The notes under the pieces are model-generated. The model saw only the letters and a program-made list of their open reading frames with translations, made no database searches and was not told the DNA's origin. From NCBI GenBank assembly GCA_964519585.1, contig CAZFIO010000097.1, positions 1 to 8,401 on the forward strand: a DNA stretch of 8,401 nucleotides, written 5' to 3'. Positions 1 through 6,245 of this stretch are shown here, piece after piece. The stretch is from CAZFIO01 sp964519585. GTDB taxonomy: Bacteria; Bacillota; Clostridia; Tissierellales; Tissierellaceae. Both the position numbers and the translations under genes were made by a program. Every line of letters begins with the position of its first letter. Position 1 is the stretch's first letter.

Positions 1-268
1 AGAAGTCTGGATGCCTAGCTATAATAGGTATGTAGAGATTTCCAGCTGTAGTAACTTTGAAGATTTCCAAGCTAGAAGGACCAACCTAAGGTATAGAAGA
101 GAAGATGGAAAGCTTGAATATGTCCACACTTTAAATGGCTCAGGTTTAGCTGTAGGAAGAACCTTTGCAGCCTTACTTGAAAATTATCAAAATGCTGATG
201 GAACAGTTACTATACCTGAAGTATTGAAACCATATTTAAATAATGTTGATAGGATAGAAGCAAAATAA
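1..268 (+). CDS. serS: Seryl-tRNA synthetase, C-terminal fragment (5' end outside window)
   Basis: This is the last 88 codons of a class II seryl-tRNA synthetase, which charges tRNA-Ser with serine in the cytoplasm. The frame is open from base 2 and reads EVWMPSYNRYVEISSCSNFE, followed by FQARR and HTLNGSGLAVGRT. These are the hallmark class II motif 2-distal and motif 3 segments of SerRS: the SSCSNFEDFQARR block, and the TLNGSGLAVGRT block whose Arg contacts ATP. The tail VTIPEVLKPYL is the usual C-terminal end. The internal ATG at position 11 is not a start, because the conserved EVW residues before it are in frame. The gene ends just before a strong terminator, so it is not obviously cotranscribed with the transporter operon downstream. 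Identification is firm; only the N-terminal tRNA-binding arm and the first part of the catalytic core are missing. Confidence 0.97.
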   Translation, partial: EVWMPSYNRYVEISSCSNFEDFQARRTNLRYRREDGKLEYVHTLNGSGLAVGRTFAALLENYQNADGTVTIPEVLKPYLNNVDRIEAK

Positions 269-270
269 TG

Positions 271-299
271 AAAGGCCCCAAGGGGTCTTTTATTATTTT
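271..299 (+). terminator. Rho-independent terminator of serS
   Basis: The arms AAAGGCCCC (271-279) and GGGGTCTTT (282-290) pair over nine positions with one G-T wobble, leaving a nominal two-base AA loop that in practice opens to four. The T-rich run TATTATTTT follows at 291-299. The hairpin starts two bases after the serS stop codon, as expected for the end of that transcript. Confidence 0.88.
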
Positions 300-334
300 G
301 CTTGGGAAAACGTTTTAAATATATTTAATAATTA

Positions 335-363
335 TGGAAAAATATCTACAATTGGTATATAAT
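335..363 (+). promoter_or_regulatory. Predicted sigma-A promoter of the TAXI-TRAP operon
   Basis: A perfect TATAAT -10 box lies at 358-363. It is preceded at a 17-base spacing by a weak -35 box, TGGAAA (335-340, four of six matches to TTGACA). Transcription would begin near 370, just before a hairpin-forming leader and 57 bases before the binding-protein start. The poor -35 box suggests either modest basal strength or help from an activator. The upstream DNA contains AT-rich palindromes (307-316 and 315-328), but I cannot assign a regulator. Confidence 0.6.
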
Positions 364-371
364 GGGGTTAA

Positions 372-401
372 CTATATATTTGGAATTTTCTAAATATATA
401 G
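372..401 (+). promoter_or_regulatory. Leader hairpin / inverted repeat at the 5' end of the TAXI-TRAP mRNA
   Basis: CTATATATTT (372-381) and AAATATATAG (392-401) are perfect 10-base inverted repeats. The intervening GGA/TCT adds three more possible pairs (one G-T wobble) around a four-base ATTT loop, giving a stem of up to 13 base pairs. It begins about one base after the predicted transcription start. It could work as RNA, as a 5' stem-loop that slows mRNA decay. It could also work as DNA, as a symmetrical operator just downstream of the -10 box. The symmetry is seen directly; the role is inferred. Confidence 0.6.
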
Positions 402-426
402 GCAAGAAAAGAAAAGGGGGATTTGT

Positions 427-1443
427 ATGTCTAAGAGATTAGTAGCACTTCTTTTAGTATTGGTACTTGTATTGTCAGTACTAGTTGGTTGTGGTAAAAC
501 AGAAACACCAGGTGGAGGAGAGGAACCAGGTGGAGAAGAACCAGGTGGGGGCAAGGTTGAAACTGTATATGTAAACATCGCAACTGGAGGAACAGGTGGA
601 GTTTACTACCCATTAGGTGGAGCCCTAGCTAAGGTTTATAATGACAAGCTAGAAAACATAGTAGCTAACTCCCAATCAACAGGAGCATCTGTGGAAAACA
701 TAGGATTAATCCTAGATGACGAAGCGGAAATTGCTTTTATTCAAAATGACATTACCTATTATGCAGCAGAAGGCGTGGAAATGTTTGACGATAAAGACAA
801 GGCAACTGATCTTAGAGGAATGGCTATCTGGTATCCAGAAGTTGTTCAAATAGTTGCAAGTAAAGCATCTGGAGTAAAAACAGTAGAAGACCTAAAAGGT
901 AAAAAAGTAGCTGTTGGAGCCCCAGGTTCAGGTACAGAAGCAAATGCTAGACAAATCCTAGAAGCACATGGAATTACTTACGATGACATAAATGCTGACT
1001 ACCTATCCTTTGCGGATGCTGCAACAAACCTTCAAGATGGAAACGTAGATGCGGCCTTTGTTACAGCAGGATTACCAACTGCAGCTATAGTAGAATTAAC
1101 CACTAGTACAGATGTGGTTGTAGTTCAAGTAGACAAGGCTAAAATAGCTGAATTAAATGCACAGTATCCTTTCTATACAGAAGTTGTAATAGAAGCAGGA
1201 ACTTACAAAGACCAAGATGCAGACGTAGTAACAACTGCAGTAATGGCCATGCTTGTAGTTCATAAGGACTTGGATGAAGAATTAATGTATGAATTAACCA
1301 AGGCTATGTTTGAGAATAAGGACATCATAGATGAGACTCATGATAGGGGTAAAGATCTTAAGTTAGATACAGCTCTAGATGGTATGCCTATAGAGTTACA
1401 CCCAGGTGCAGAACGTTACTACAATGAAAAAGGAATCAAGTAA
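427..1443 (+). CDS. TAXI-family TRAP transporter substrate-binding lipoprotein
   Basis: This is the extracytoplasmic solute receptor of a TRAP transporter of the TAXI type. It catches a small organic solute outside the membrane and delivers it to the fused permease encoded downstream. Residues 1-21 form a lipoprotein signal peptide with lipobox L-V-G-C and the lipidated Cys at 22. A flexible linker, roughly 25-42, is built from repeated PGG(G)EE units. The receptor domain follows, with the family segments ATGGTGGVYYPLGGALA (52-68), VAVGAPGSGTEANARQIL (161-178) and HPGAERYYNEKG (325-336). The length of 338 residues is normal. The start is supported by AAGGGGG at 414-420, six bases ahead of the ATG. 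It is the first gene of the operon, and its 3' end overlaps the DUF1850 start. Known TAXI proteins bind glutamate, glutamine or other carboxylates, but the ligand cannot be read from this sequence. Confidence 0.94.
   Translation: MSKRLVALLLVLVLVLSVLVGCGKTETPGGGEEPGGEEPGGGKVETVYVNIATGGTGGVYYPLGGALAKVYNDKLENIVANSQSTGASVENIGLILDDEAEIAFIQNDITYYAAEGVEMFDDKDKATDLRGMAIWYPEVVQIVASKASGVKTVEDLKGKKVAVGAPGSGTEANARQILEAHGITYDDINADYLSFADAATNLQDGNVDAAFVTAGLPTAAIVELTTSTDVVVVQVDKAKIAELNAQYPFYTEVVIEAGTYKDQDADVVTTAVMAMLVVHKDLDEELMYELTKAMFENKDIIDETHDRGKDLKLDTALDGMPIELHPGAERYYNEKGIK
508..548 (+). repeat. Short tandem repeat coding for the lipoprotein linker
   Basis: CCAGGTGG occurs at 508-515, 526-533 and 541-548, inside purine-rich units encoding P-G-G-(G)-E-E. 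The units are 18 and 15 bases long, so length change by slippage would keep the reading frame and only alter the tether between the lipidated Cys and the binding domain. The repeat is seen directly; variability between strains is inferred. Confidence 0.7.
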
Positions 1444-1978
1444 AAAACATAAGGATAAGGGTATTGGGGTCTTCCCCAATACCTTATCCTTGGTTTTACT
1501 TATTGGTTTTATTTGTTTACTAATATTTTGTTTTTATCCCATCAAGGTATTAAAAGCTAGTAACTTTAAAACAGGCGAGTATTTAAAATCTTGGAGAATT
1601 AAGGATGGGGAAGTATTTGCTATAGAATATATACACTCAGTAGAGCAGTCTCCTGTTTTGGAAAACTTTTTGGTGGATAAGGGTGATATAATTCTACTAG
1701 ATACTTATTTTCATTCTTTTGGGGCAGGCCTGCCTGCAACCACACCTTATAAAACAGAAATTACGGATGAAGGTATCCATGTATATGATATGAATTTAAA
1801 AATTGACAACCTAATCTATAGAACCAGTAGTCAAGGAAGAGAGCATAAACTTATTTTTAGGAATAGGGATTTTATGCTTTTAGATTTTTCAACCCATAGG
1901 ACTGCAGTTAGGTTCCATATAGATTATATGACAAACTTGACCTATATAATTAAGGAGGGGAATTATTTTGAAAGATGA
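1424..1978 (+). CDS. DUF1850 domain protein, TAXI-TRAP operon partner
   Basis: This 184-residue protein of unknown biochemical role has a lysine-rich N-terminus (2-13), one membrane helix (about 20-40) and an outside-facing domain. The domain carries the DUF1850 signatures YIHSVEQSPVLE (69-80) and SFGAGLP (98-104). DUF1850 genes recur beside TAXI receptors and fused TRAP permeases, which suggests an accessory subunit or chaperone; that role is inferred. The start is uncertain. ATG 1424 lies inside the receptor gene, 17 bases before its stop, and lacks a Shine-Dalgarno match. GTG 1406 is an in-frame alternative that also lacks one. No ATG or GTG between the receptor stop and the membrane helix would give a sensible protein. 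Translation therefore probably depends on ribosomes arriving from the receptor gene. The region coding for residues 10-23 also forms a strong hairpin in the mRNA. The 3' end overlaps the permease start by 11 bases. Confidence 0.88.
   Translation: MKKESSKKHKDKGIGVFPNTLSLVLLIGFICLLIFCFYPIKVLKASNFKTGEYLKSWRIKDGEVFAIEYIHSVEQSPVLENFLVDKGDIILLDTYFHSFGAGLPATTPYKTEITDEGIHVYDMNLKIDNLIYRTSSQGREHKLIFRNRDFMLLDFSTHRTAVRFHIDYMTNLTYIIKEGNYFER
1451..1491 (+). promoter_or_regulatory. Long intra-operon hairpin after the receptor gene (attenuator or RNA stabiliser)
   Basis: AAGGATAAGGGTATTGGGG (1451-1469) pairs with CCCCAATACCTTATCCTT (1474-1491) as an 18-base-pair stem with a single bulged G and a TCTT loop (1470-1473). 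It begins eight bases after the receptor stop codon and is followed by the interrupted T-rich run GGTTTTACTTATTGGTTTTA. Such hairpins after binding-protein genes commonly shield the upstream message from 3' exonucleases or terminate part of transcription, so that receptor outnumbers permease. Here it also lies within the DUF1850 coding frame. The structure is seen; the role is inferred. Confidence 0.8.
1952..1960 (+). promoter_or_regulatory. Ribosome binding site that fixes the TTG start of the permease
   Basis: AAGGAGGGG ends seven bases before TTG 1968. This near-ideal Shine-Dalgarno site sits inside the end of the DUF1850 gene. It makes TTG 1968 a much better start than the next in-frame ATG at 2007, which has no such site. 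Confidence 0.85.
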
Positions 1979-3956
1979 GATTCGTATTACTGAATCTGCA
2001 GAAGCAATGGATGTAGACTCTTTAATGGAAGAATACGATTTGGAGACATCTAAGTTAAGAAAACTAGCTGGGCCAATTGGCAAAATTACGGCAATAATTG
2101 CAATAGCCATGTCAGTCTTTCAGTTTTATACAGGTGGCTTCGGAACCTTAATGAGTGTCAGACAAAGATCTTTACATATAATCTTTGCCTTTACCCTAGG
2201 ATTTTTATTATATCCTGCAACTTCTAAGTCCAAGAAGGATAAACCTTCCATATTGGATTATGTATTTATACTTTTAACAATTATAGTATTTGGTTATCTT
2301 TTTGTAAATGTATTGGAAATTGCAAGAAAAGGAACAAATTTAACCAGCATTGACCTTACATTTGGTGCCTTGGCCATACTTATTACCCTGGAAATTACTA
2401 GGAGGGTGGTAGGACCAGAACTGCCCATAGTGGCAATAGTGTTTTTACTCTATGCTAAATTTGGGCCCTATATGCCAGGAATACTTTCCCACAGGGGATT
2501 TACAACAAAAAGGATCATATCCCATATGTATATGGCCCTTGAAGGTATACTAGGTACCCCTATTTATGTATCAGCAACCTTTGTATTTATGTTTATACTC
2601 TTCGGTGCATTTTTGGATAAGACAGGGGTTGGTAAATTTTTCATAGATTTAGCTTTCTCTATGACTGGACATACCAAGAGTGGCCCAGCCATGACTGCAG
2701 TAGTTGCATCAGGACTTATGGGATCTATCTCAGGTTCATCTGTTGCAAACACTGTAACAACTGGAGCTTTTACCATACCACTTATGAAAAAGACAGGTTA
2801 TGAACCCCACTTTGCAGGGGCAGTAGAGGCTACAGCCTCGACTGGAGGTCAGATTATGCCACCAGTCATGGGTGCAGCAGCCTTTATTATGGCAGACTTT
2901 ACAGGTATTTCATACCTTAATATAATTATAGCAGCAGCAATACCAGCCATACTGTATTACTTTGCAGTTGGGACCATGGTACACTTAGAGGCCTCAAAAT
3001 TAGGACTTAAGGGTATACCAAGGGAACAGTTGCCTAAGTTTGGAAAGATTATGAAAAGTGATGGATACCTACTTATTCCTTTGATTTCAGTGATAGGATT
3101 TTTAGTTGCAAAGTTAAGTCCAAATAAGGCATCCTTCTATGCAATTCTAATTAGTATAGCTATAGCCCTACTTGCATCTTTTATAAAGAAGGATAATTCC
3201 TTCACACTGAAGGATATAATTGGAGCCTTTGAAGCAGGGGCCAAGGGTGCAGTAGGTGTAGCCTGTGCCTGTGCTTGTGCAGGTATGGTTGTAGGAGTTG
3301 TAACCCTTACAGGTTTAGGCCTTAGGATAGCTGACCTGATAGTAACCCTAGCAGGTGGGAAATTACTTCTAACCCTATTCTTTACCATGATTGCTTCAAT
3401 CATACTGGGTATGGGATTGCCTACAACTGCTAAGTATATAGTATTAGCTACCATGGCAGTACCAGCCATAACAAAACTAGGAGTTAATCTTTTGGCGGCC
3501 CATCTATTTATCCTATACTTTGGAGTAGTTGCGGATATAACCCCACCAGTTGCACTAGCAGCCTATGCAGGTGCAGGTATAGCAGGGGCAAACTCTATGA
3601 AAACGGGTTTCACAGCCTTTAAGCTTGCTATTGCAGCCTTTATAGTGCCCTATATATTCGCCTTAGACTCATCCTTGATTTTGGTTAAGGAAATAGTAGG
3701 CAAGACAGTAGTATTTCTACCCATAGTTAGTGCAATTCCTATGATTGTATCAGCAGTTATAGGTATAGTTTGCTTGGCAGCAGCTGTAGAAAACTATTTT
3801 ATTACCCACAATAAGATTTATGAAAGGGTTCTACTTGCAATCGCGGCTCTGGCCCTATTAAATCCAGGCTTAGTAACAGATGCAATAGGTTTAGTGGTTC
3901 TGGCTCTGGTATTTTTCCTACAGAAACAAAGAACCAAGGCTCAAACAACAGCATAA
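1968..3956 (+). CDS. TRAP transporter permease, 4TM/12TM fused (TAXI type)
   Basis: This 662-residue inner-membrane protein combines the small (DctQ-like) and large (DctM-like) TRAP subunits in one chain. It imports the solute delivered by the lipoprotein, by family knowledge using an ion gradient. After a hydrophilic start (1-35) come the small-subunit helices (about 40-160). The large subunit shows the family signatures ASGLMGSISGSSVANT (247-262), EATASTGGQIMPPVMG (287-302), GMGLPTTAKY (481-490) and VADITPPVALAAYAGAG (521-537). The last is the second copy of the inverted-repeat core expected of the DctM fold. The TTG start is chosen for its strong ribosome binding site. It is the last gene of the operon and is followed by a bidirectional terminator. 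One oddity is the alternating cysteine run ACACACAG (432-439) in a membrane helix, where small residues are the norm. Length and motif order look intact. Confidence 0.95.
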   Translation: MKDEIRITESAEAMDVDSLMEEYDLETSKLRKLAGPIGKITAIIAIAMSVFQFYTGGFGTLMSVRQRSLHIIFAFTLGFLLYPATSKSKKDKPSILDYVFILLTIIVFGYLFVNVLEIARKGTNLTSIDLTFGALAILITLEITRRVVGPELPIVAIVFLLYAKFGPYMPGILSHRGFTTKRIISHMYMALEGILGTPIYVSATFVFMFILFGAFLDKTGVGKFFIDLAFSMTGHTKSGPAMTAVVASGLMGSISGSSVANTVTTGAFTIPLMKKTGYEPHFAGAVEATASTGGQIMPPVMGAAAFIMADFTGISYLNIIIAAAIPAILYYFAVGTMVHLEASKLGLKGIPREQLPKFGKIMKSDGYLLIPLISVIGFLVAKLSPNKASFYAILISIAIALLASFIKKDNSFTLKDIIGAFEAGAKGAVGVACACACAGMVVGVVTLTGLGLRIADLIVTLAGGKLLLTLFFTMIASIILGMGLPTTAKYIVLATMAVPAITKLGVNLLAAHLFILYFGVVADITPPVALAAYAGAGIAGANSMKTGFTAFKLAIAAFIVPYIFALDSSLILVKEIVGKTVVFLPIVSAIPMIVSAVIGIVCLAAAVENYFITHNKIYERVLLAIAALALLNPGLVTDAIGLVVLALVFFLQKQRTKAQTTA

Positions 3957-3974
3957 AATAAGTATAAAATAACA

Positions 3975-4020
3975 ATGGCTATCCCAAATTCCTTTGAGAT
4001 AGCCATCTTTTTATTTCTTT
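3975..4020. terminator. Bidirectional terminator between the TAXI-TRAP operon and the LtaS-like gene
   Basis: ATGGCTATC (3975-3983) pairs perfectly with GATAGCCAT (3998-4006). After one C-A mismatch, CAAA/TTTG continues the stem to a four-base TTCC loop. On the plus strand it is followed by CTTTTTTATTTC. On the minus strand it is followed by TGTTATTTTATACTTATTTT. Both convergent genes can therefore use it, and the stop codon of the minus-strand gene lies in the plus-strand T tract. Confidence 0.87.
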
Positions 4021-6005
4021 AAAACCTTGGAATAGTAGTCTGTGTCTAGGATTTTGGCTGAGAAGAAAAACTTAGCATTTATAATATTGGATATAGCCTT
4101 TCTATATTCTTCATCCTCCTCAAAGCCAGGATTTGGTATATAGGTTTTTGTTTGGGAGTTATACCTGCCCCTGTCAGTAATAAAGCTCCTATTGTTAAAT
4201 ATTATCAAGGGGTCTGCATTGGAGAAGGCATCAACCCCCATAAGAAGCCTAGAATCATAGTCCAGCCCTAGTAGGTTGGAAACTGTGGGAATTATATCCA
4301 GACTTGAAACAGGTTTTTCTATAACTTGAGCCTTCATACCTGGCTTATAAAGAATAAAGGCATTTCTATAAAGTTCAAAGTTCTCCTCTATTTCATGACC
4401 TGCCAGTTCTTCCATCTCAATAACTTCAAGCCCATAGGGATAGTGGTCAGCAGATAAGGCAATGAGAGTTTTTTCAGCTACACCAGCCTCTTCAAGTTTA
4501 TTTAATAAATACTCCAAGGCCCTATCTAATTCTATATTTCCTGCCAGGTAACCTTTGGGTCTTTCTGTATAGGGTAAATGCTCAACGAACCGTCTATTTT
4601 TACTAGCAATATAATTATCCATAAATGTATATTCCATATGCCCACTAACCGTCATATAGTTTACATGAAACTTGTCATCATTTATAAATTCCGGTATGGT
4701 TAACTTCATCATTTCCAAATCAGACTCAGGCCAGGTATACTGGACATCCAGACCATTGCCATAGCCCTTGTAAATATAACCCATATTTGGATGGGATAGG
4801 TGTCTGTCATAGTAGGTATAGGTATGGTTGTGGTAGGCCCTAGCACTATAGCCCAGTCTCTTAAGCTGGTTCCCCATGACAAAGGGCATATATATATTGC
4901 TAGATTCCTTGAAGCTCCATACCCCACTCTTGGGTATGAGACTGGTATTGGCAACATACTCACCATCAGAAGTAGATACCCCCCATATAGGAGTATAGAA
5001 GTTTTTGAAATAATAGCCTTCATGAACCATCTTGTAGAGGGTTGGAGTAATATCCTTATCTACTGCCAGGTGGGAAAATGCCTCTGCAGTTAAGAGTATA
5101 AAATTATAGTCCTTATAAAGTCCTGTATATTCATTTTTTTCTGTAGGCTTAACAAGGGAAAAATACTTATGCATTTCAAGGATTTCTTCATCTTTTTCAT
5201 TTGCCATAAGCTCATCAAAATCTATATCCAGCACATTGTATTCAATAGGCTTTTCTGGTATTTTAGGATTTTCTTCTGGAGCTTCCCCTAAATCTATATC
5301 AGGATCAGGAAGCTCACCTGTAAATTTTGGAGACCAGCCTGTAATGTTTCTTTGAATATCCAGCCTCATATAGGTTAATAGTCCTAAATTATCCACGGAA
5401 AAATTTGGATAGTGAATATTGTGATAGAGGTTATAGGGGGAATTTTCATCCTTGCTTCCTAAACCTATGCTTAGGAGAGCAAAAAAGTGAATTAGGACAA
5501 TAGTTACAAGACCAAGAATAATATATTTACCCTCCATCCTTTCTAGCGGGAAAATCTTCCTAACAGAAAGCATAAATACTATAAAGGGAATAAAGAGTAA
5601 AACTACAAAGTGGAAGTTAGCCTTAGTAAAAGAAAGAGCCTGGGCAGAAAATTCCATGACCTGGCCTGCATTCCCCACAGAGTAGGATGTATAAAAGGTC
5701 TTAAAAATCTTGTAGTAAACCATTTGTGATGAAAATAAGAGGGATAGAATAAGCAGGATTACAAAAGAGATTATAAGGTTTATTTTGCCAGTGAAAATTG
5801 TGGATATTATATATAGAATAAGACAGACATTAAATCCAAATAAAAGCCCATAAAATGTTCCTGGGGTAAAGAGATTACCTGTAGTAATGAGTCTTAGTAG
5901 GGATTCCATATAGAGTACGGAAAAAATTAAAAATATAAACCACTTAATATTTGGAGAAAAATCCCTAGCTTCGTAGCGTTTATTATTTGATAGTTGATTT
6001 TCCAC
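4011..6005 (-). CDS. LTA synthase (LtaS)-family membrane sulfatase-fold protein
   Basis: This is a 664-residue polytopic enzyme of the lipoteichoic acid synthase family. The family transfers glycerol-phosphate from phosphatidylglycerol to a glycolipid or growing polymer outside the membrane. Five membrane helices fall near 20-40, 52-72, 75-95, 133-150 and 160-182. An acidic, proline-rich linker (about 228-275) follows, then the extracellular alkaline-phosphatase/sulfatase-like domain. Counterparts of the LtaS catalytic and metal residues are visible: Glu308 in TAEAF, nucleophile Thr345 in STSDGE, His456 in SGHMEY, and Asp520-His521 in SADHYPYG. The enzyme therefore looks active. The start is GTG, with AAAGGA ten bases upstream; no in-frame ATG offers a better choice. 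It stands alone, convergent to the transporter and divergent from the PadR operon. The natural polymer could be LTA or another phosphoglycerol-modified glycan, which this sequence does not settle. Confidence 0.92.
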   Translation of the reverse strand: MENQLSNNKRYEARDFSPNIKWFIFLIFSVLYMESLLRLITTGNLFTPGTFYGLLFGFNVCLILYIISTIFTGKINLIISFVILLILSLLFSSQMVYYKIFKTFYTSYSVGNAGQVMEFSAQALSFTKANFHFVVLLFIPFIVFMLSVRKIFPLERMEGKYIILGLVTIVLIHFFALLSIGLGSKDENSPYNLYHNIHYPNFSVDNLGLLTYMRLDIQRNITGWSPKFTGELPDPDIDLGEAPEENPKIPEKPIEYNVLDIDFDELMANEKDEEILEMHKYFSLVKPTEKNEYTGLYKDYNFILLTAEAFSHLAVDKDITPTLYKMVHEGYYFKNFYTPIWGVSTSDGEYVANTSLIPKSGVWSFKESSNIYMPFVMGNQLKRLGYSARAYHNHTYTYYDRHLSHPNMGYIYKGYGNGLDVQYTWPESDLEMMKLTIPEFINDDKFHVNYMTVSGHMEYTFMDNYIASKNRRFVEHLPYTERPKGYLAGNIELDRALEYLLNKLEEAGVAEKTLIALSADHYPYGLEVIEMEELAGHEIEENFELYRNAFILYKPGMKAQVIEKPVSSLDIIPTVSNLLGLDYDSRLLMGVDAFSNADPLIIFNNRSFITDRGRYNSQTKTYIPNPGFEEDEEYRKAISNIINAKFFFSAKILDTDYYSKVLKK

Positions 6006-6041
6006 GATGACACCATCCTTTAAAGAAAATTCATAATATAT

Positions 6042-6072
6042 ACTATACCACTAATTTATAAAGGCATGTGAA
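6042..6072 (-). promoter_or_regulatory. Possible promoter of the LtaS-like gene (weak)
   Basis: Reading the minus strand, TTCACA (plus coordinates 6067-6072) and TATAGT (6042-6047) each match consensus at five of six positions, but their 19-base spacing is long. An alternative pair with 17-base spacing uses TTTATA (6078-6083) and TATAAA (6055-6060). A promoter is required here because the gene has its own upstream region, but the exact boxes are uncertain. Confidence 0.3.
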
Positions 6073-6102
6073 GAAAATATAAATTGTAAACAAAATTTAA
6101 AC

Positions 6103-6137
6103 AAAAATGCGCTGGGGACGGTCCTTGGCGCATTTTT
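6103..6137. repeat. Palindromic element with GGGGACGGTCC core between divergent genes
   Basis: AAAAATGCGC (6103-6112) and GCGCATTTTT (6128-6137) form a perfect 10-base-pair stem around TGGGGACGGTCCTTG, whose centre GGAC-G-GTCC is itself symmetrical. From memory, similar units with a GGGGACGG core and variable complementary arms are scattered through clostridial genomes, which suggests a REP-like or MITE-like repeat. It lies between the LtaS-like and PadR promoters and could also act as a bidirectional transcription barrier. No transposase gene is present in the window. Confidence 0.6.
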
Positions 6138-6175
6138 GGCGATGTCTTTGTGGCTTAATAGTTTGATTAAAAATC

Positions 6176-6204
6176 TTGACATACCTAGAAGAGCTAGGTA
6201 TAAT
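6176..6204 (+). promoter_or_regulatory. Consensus sigma-A promoter of the PadR operon
   Basis: TTGACA (6176-6181) and TATAAT (6199-6204) are both perfect matches to consensus and are separated by exactly 17 bases, so unrepressed transcription should be strong. The predicted start is near 6211. An inverted repeat fills the spacer and touches both boxes, which points to tight repression by a protein bound there. Confidence 0.92.
6181..6201 (+). promoter_or_regulatory. Predicted PadR operator O1
   Basis: ATACCTAG (6181-6188) and CTAGGTAT (6194-6201) form a perfect 8-base inverted repeat with a 5-base spacer. They begin on the last base of the -35 box and end on the third base of the -10 box. 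This symmetry and position are typical of autoregulatory operators of dimeric winged-helix repressors such as the PadR encoded directly downstream. The link to this particular PadR is inferred. Confidence 0.8.
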
Positions 6205-6205
6205 T

Positions 6206-6226
6206 ATACATAGATAGTCTAGGTAT
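6206..6226 (+). promoter_or_regulatory. Predicted PadR operator O2
   Basis: ATACATAG (6206-6213) and CTAGGTAT (6219-6226) repeat the O1 pattern, with the same 5-base spacer and one mismatch in the left half. Its centre is 25 bases downstream of the O1 centre, and it covers the predicted transcription start. The 14-base word CTAGGTATAATTAT occurs in both sites (6194-6207 and 6219-6232), so O2 probably arose by local duplication. Confidence 0.7.
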
Positions 6227-6245
6227 AATTATGGGAGGTGGAGAG

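Noticed and set aside
304..319. Catabolite-control (cre-like) site around palindrome AAAACGTTTT (307-316)
   Set aside because: It misses at least three consensus positions, including the key T-G and C-A ends. AT-rich palindromes, including TTAAATATATTTAA at 315-328, are expected by chance here.
2564..3469. Minus-strand open frames opposite the permease
   Set aside because: They are antisense to conserved TRAP permease motifs, their composition reflects the opposite strand, and they have no start signals.
4709..5093. Open frames on both strands within the LtaS-like gene
   Set aside because: They are out-of-frame shadows of a well-supported gene. They have no ribosome binding sites and no family resemblance.
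6224..6229. A second TATAAT as an additional PadR-operon promoter
   Set aside because: No -35-like box lies 16-18 bases upstream, and transcription would start inside the ribosome binding site. It is better explained as part of the duplicated operator.
6231..6245. ATG 6231 as the PadR start
   Set aside because: It has no upstream ribosome binding site, lies at the edge of O2, and would place the good GGGAGG site inside the coding region. ATG 6246 fits better.
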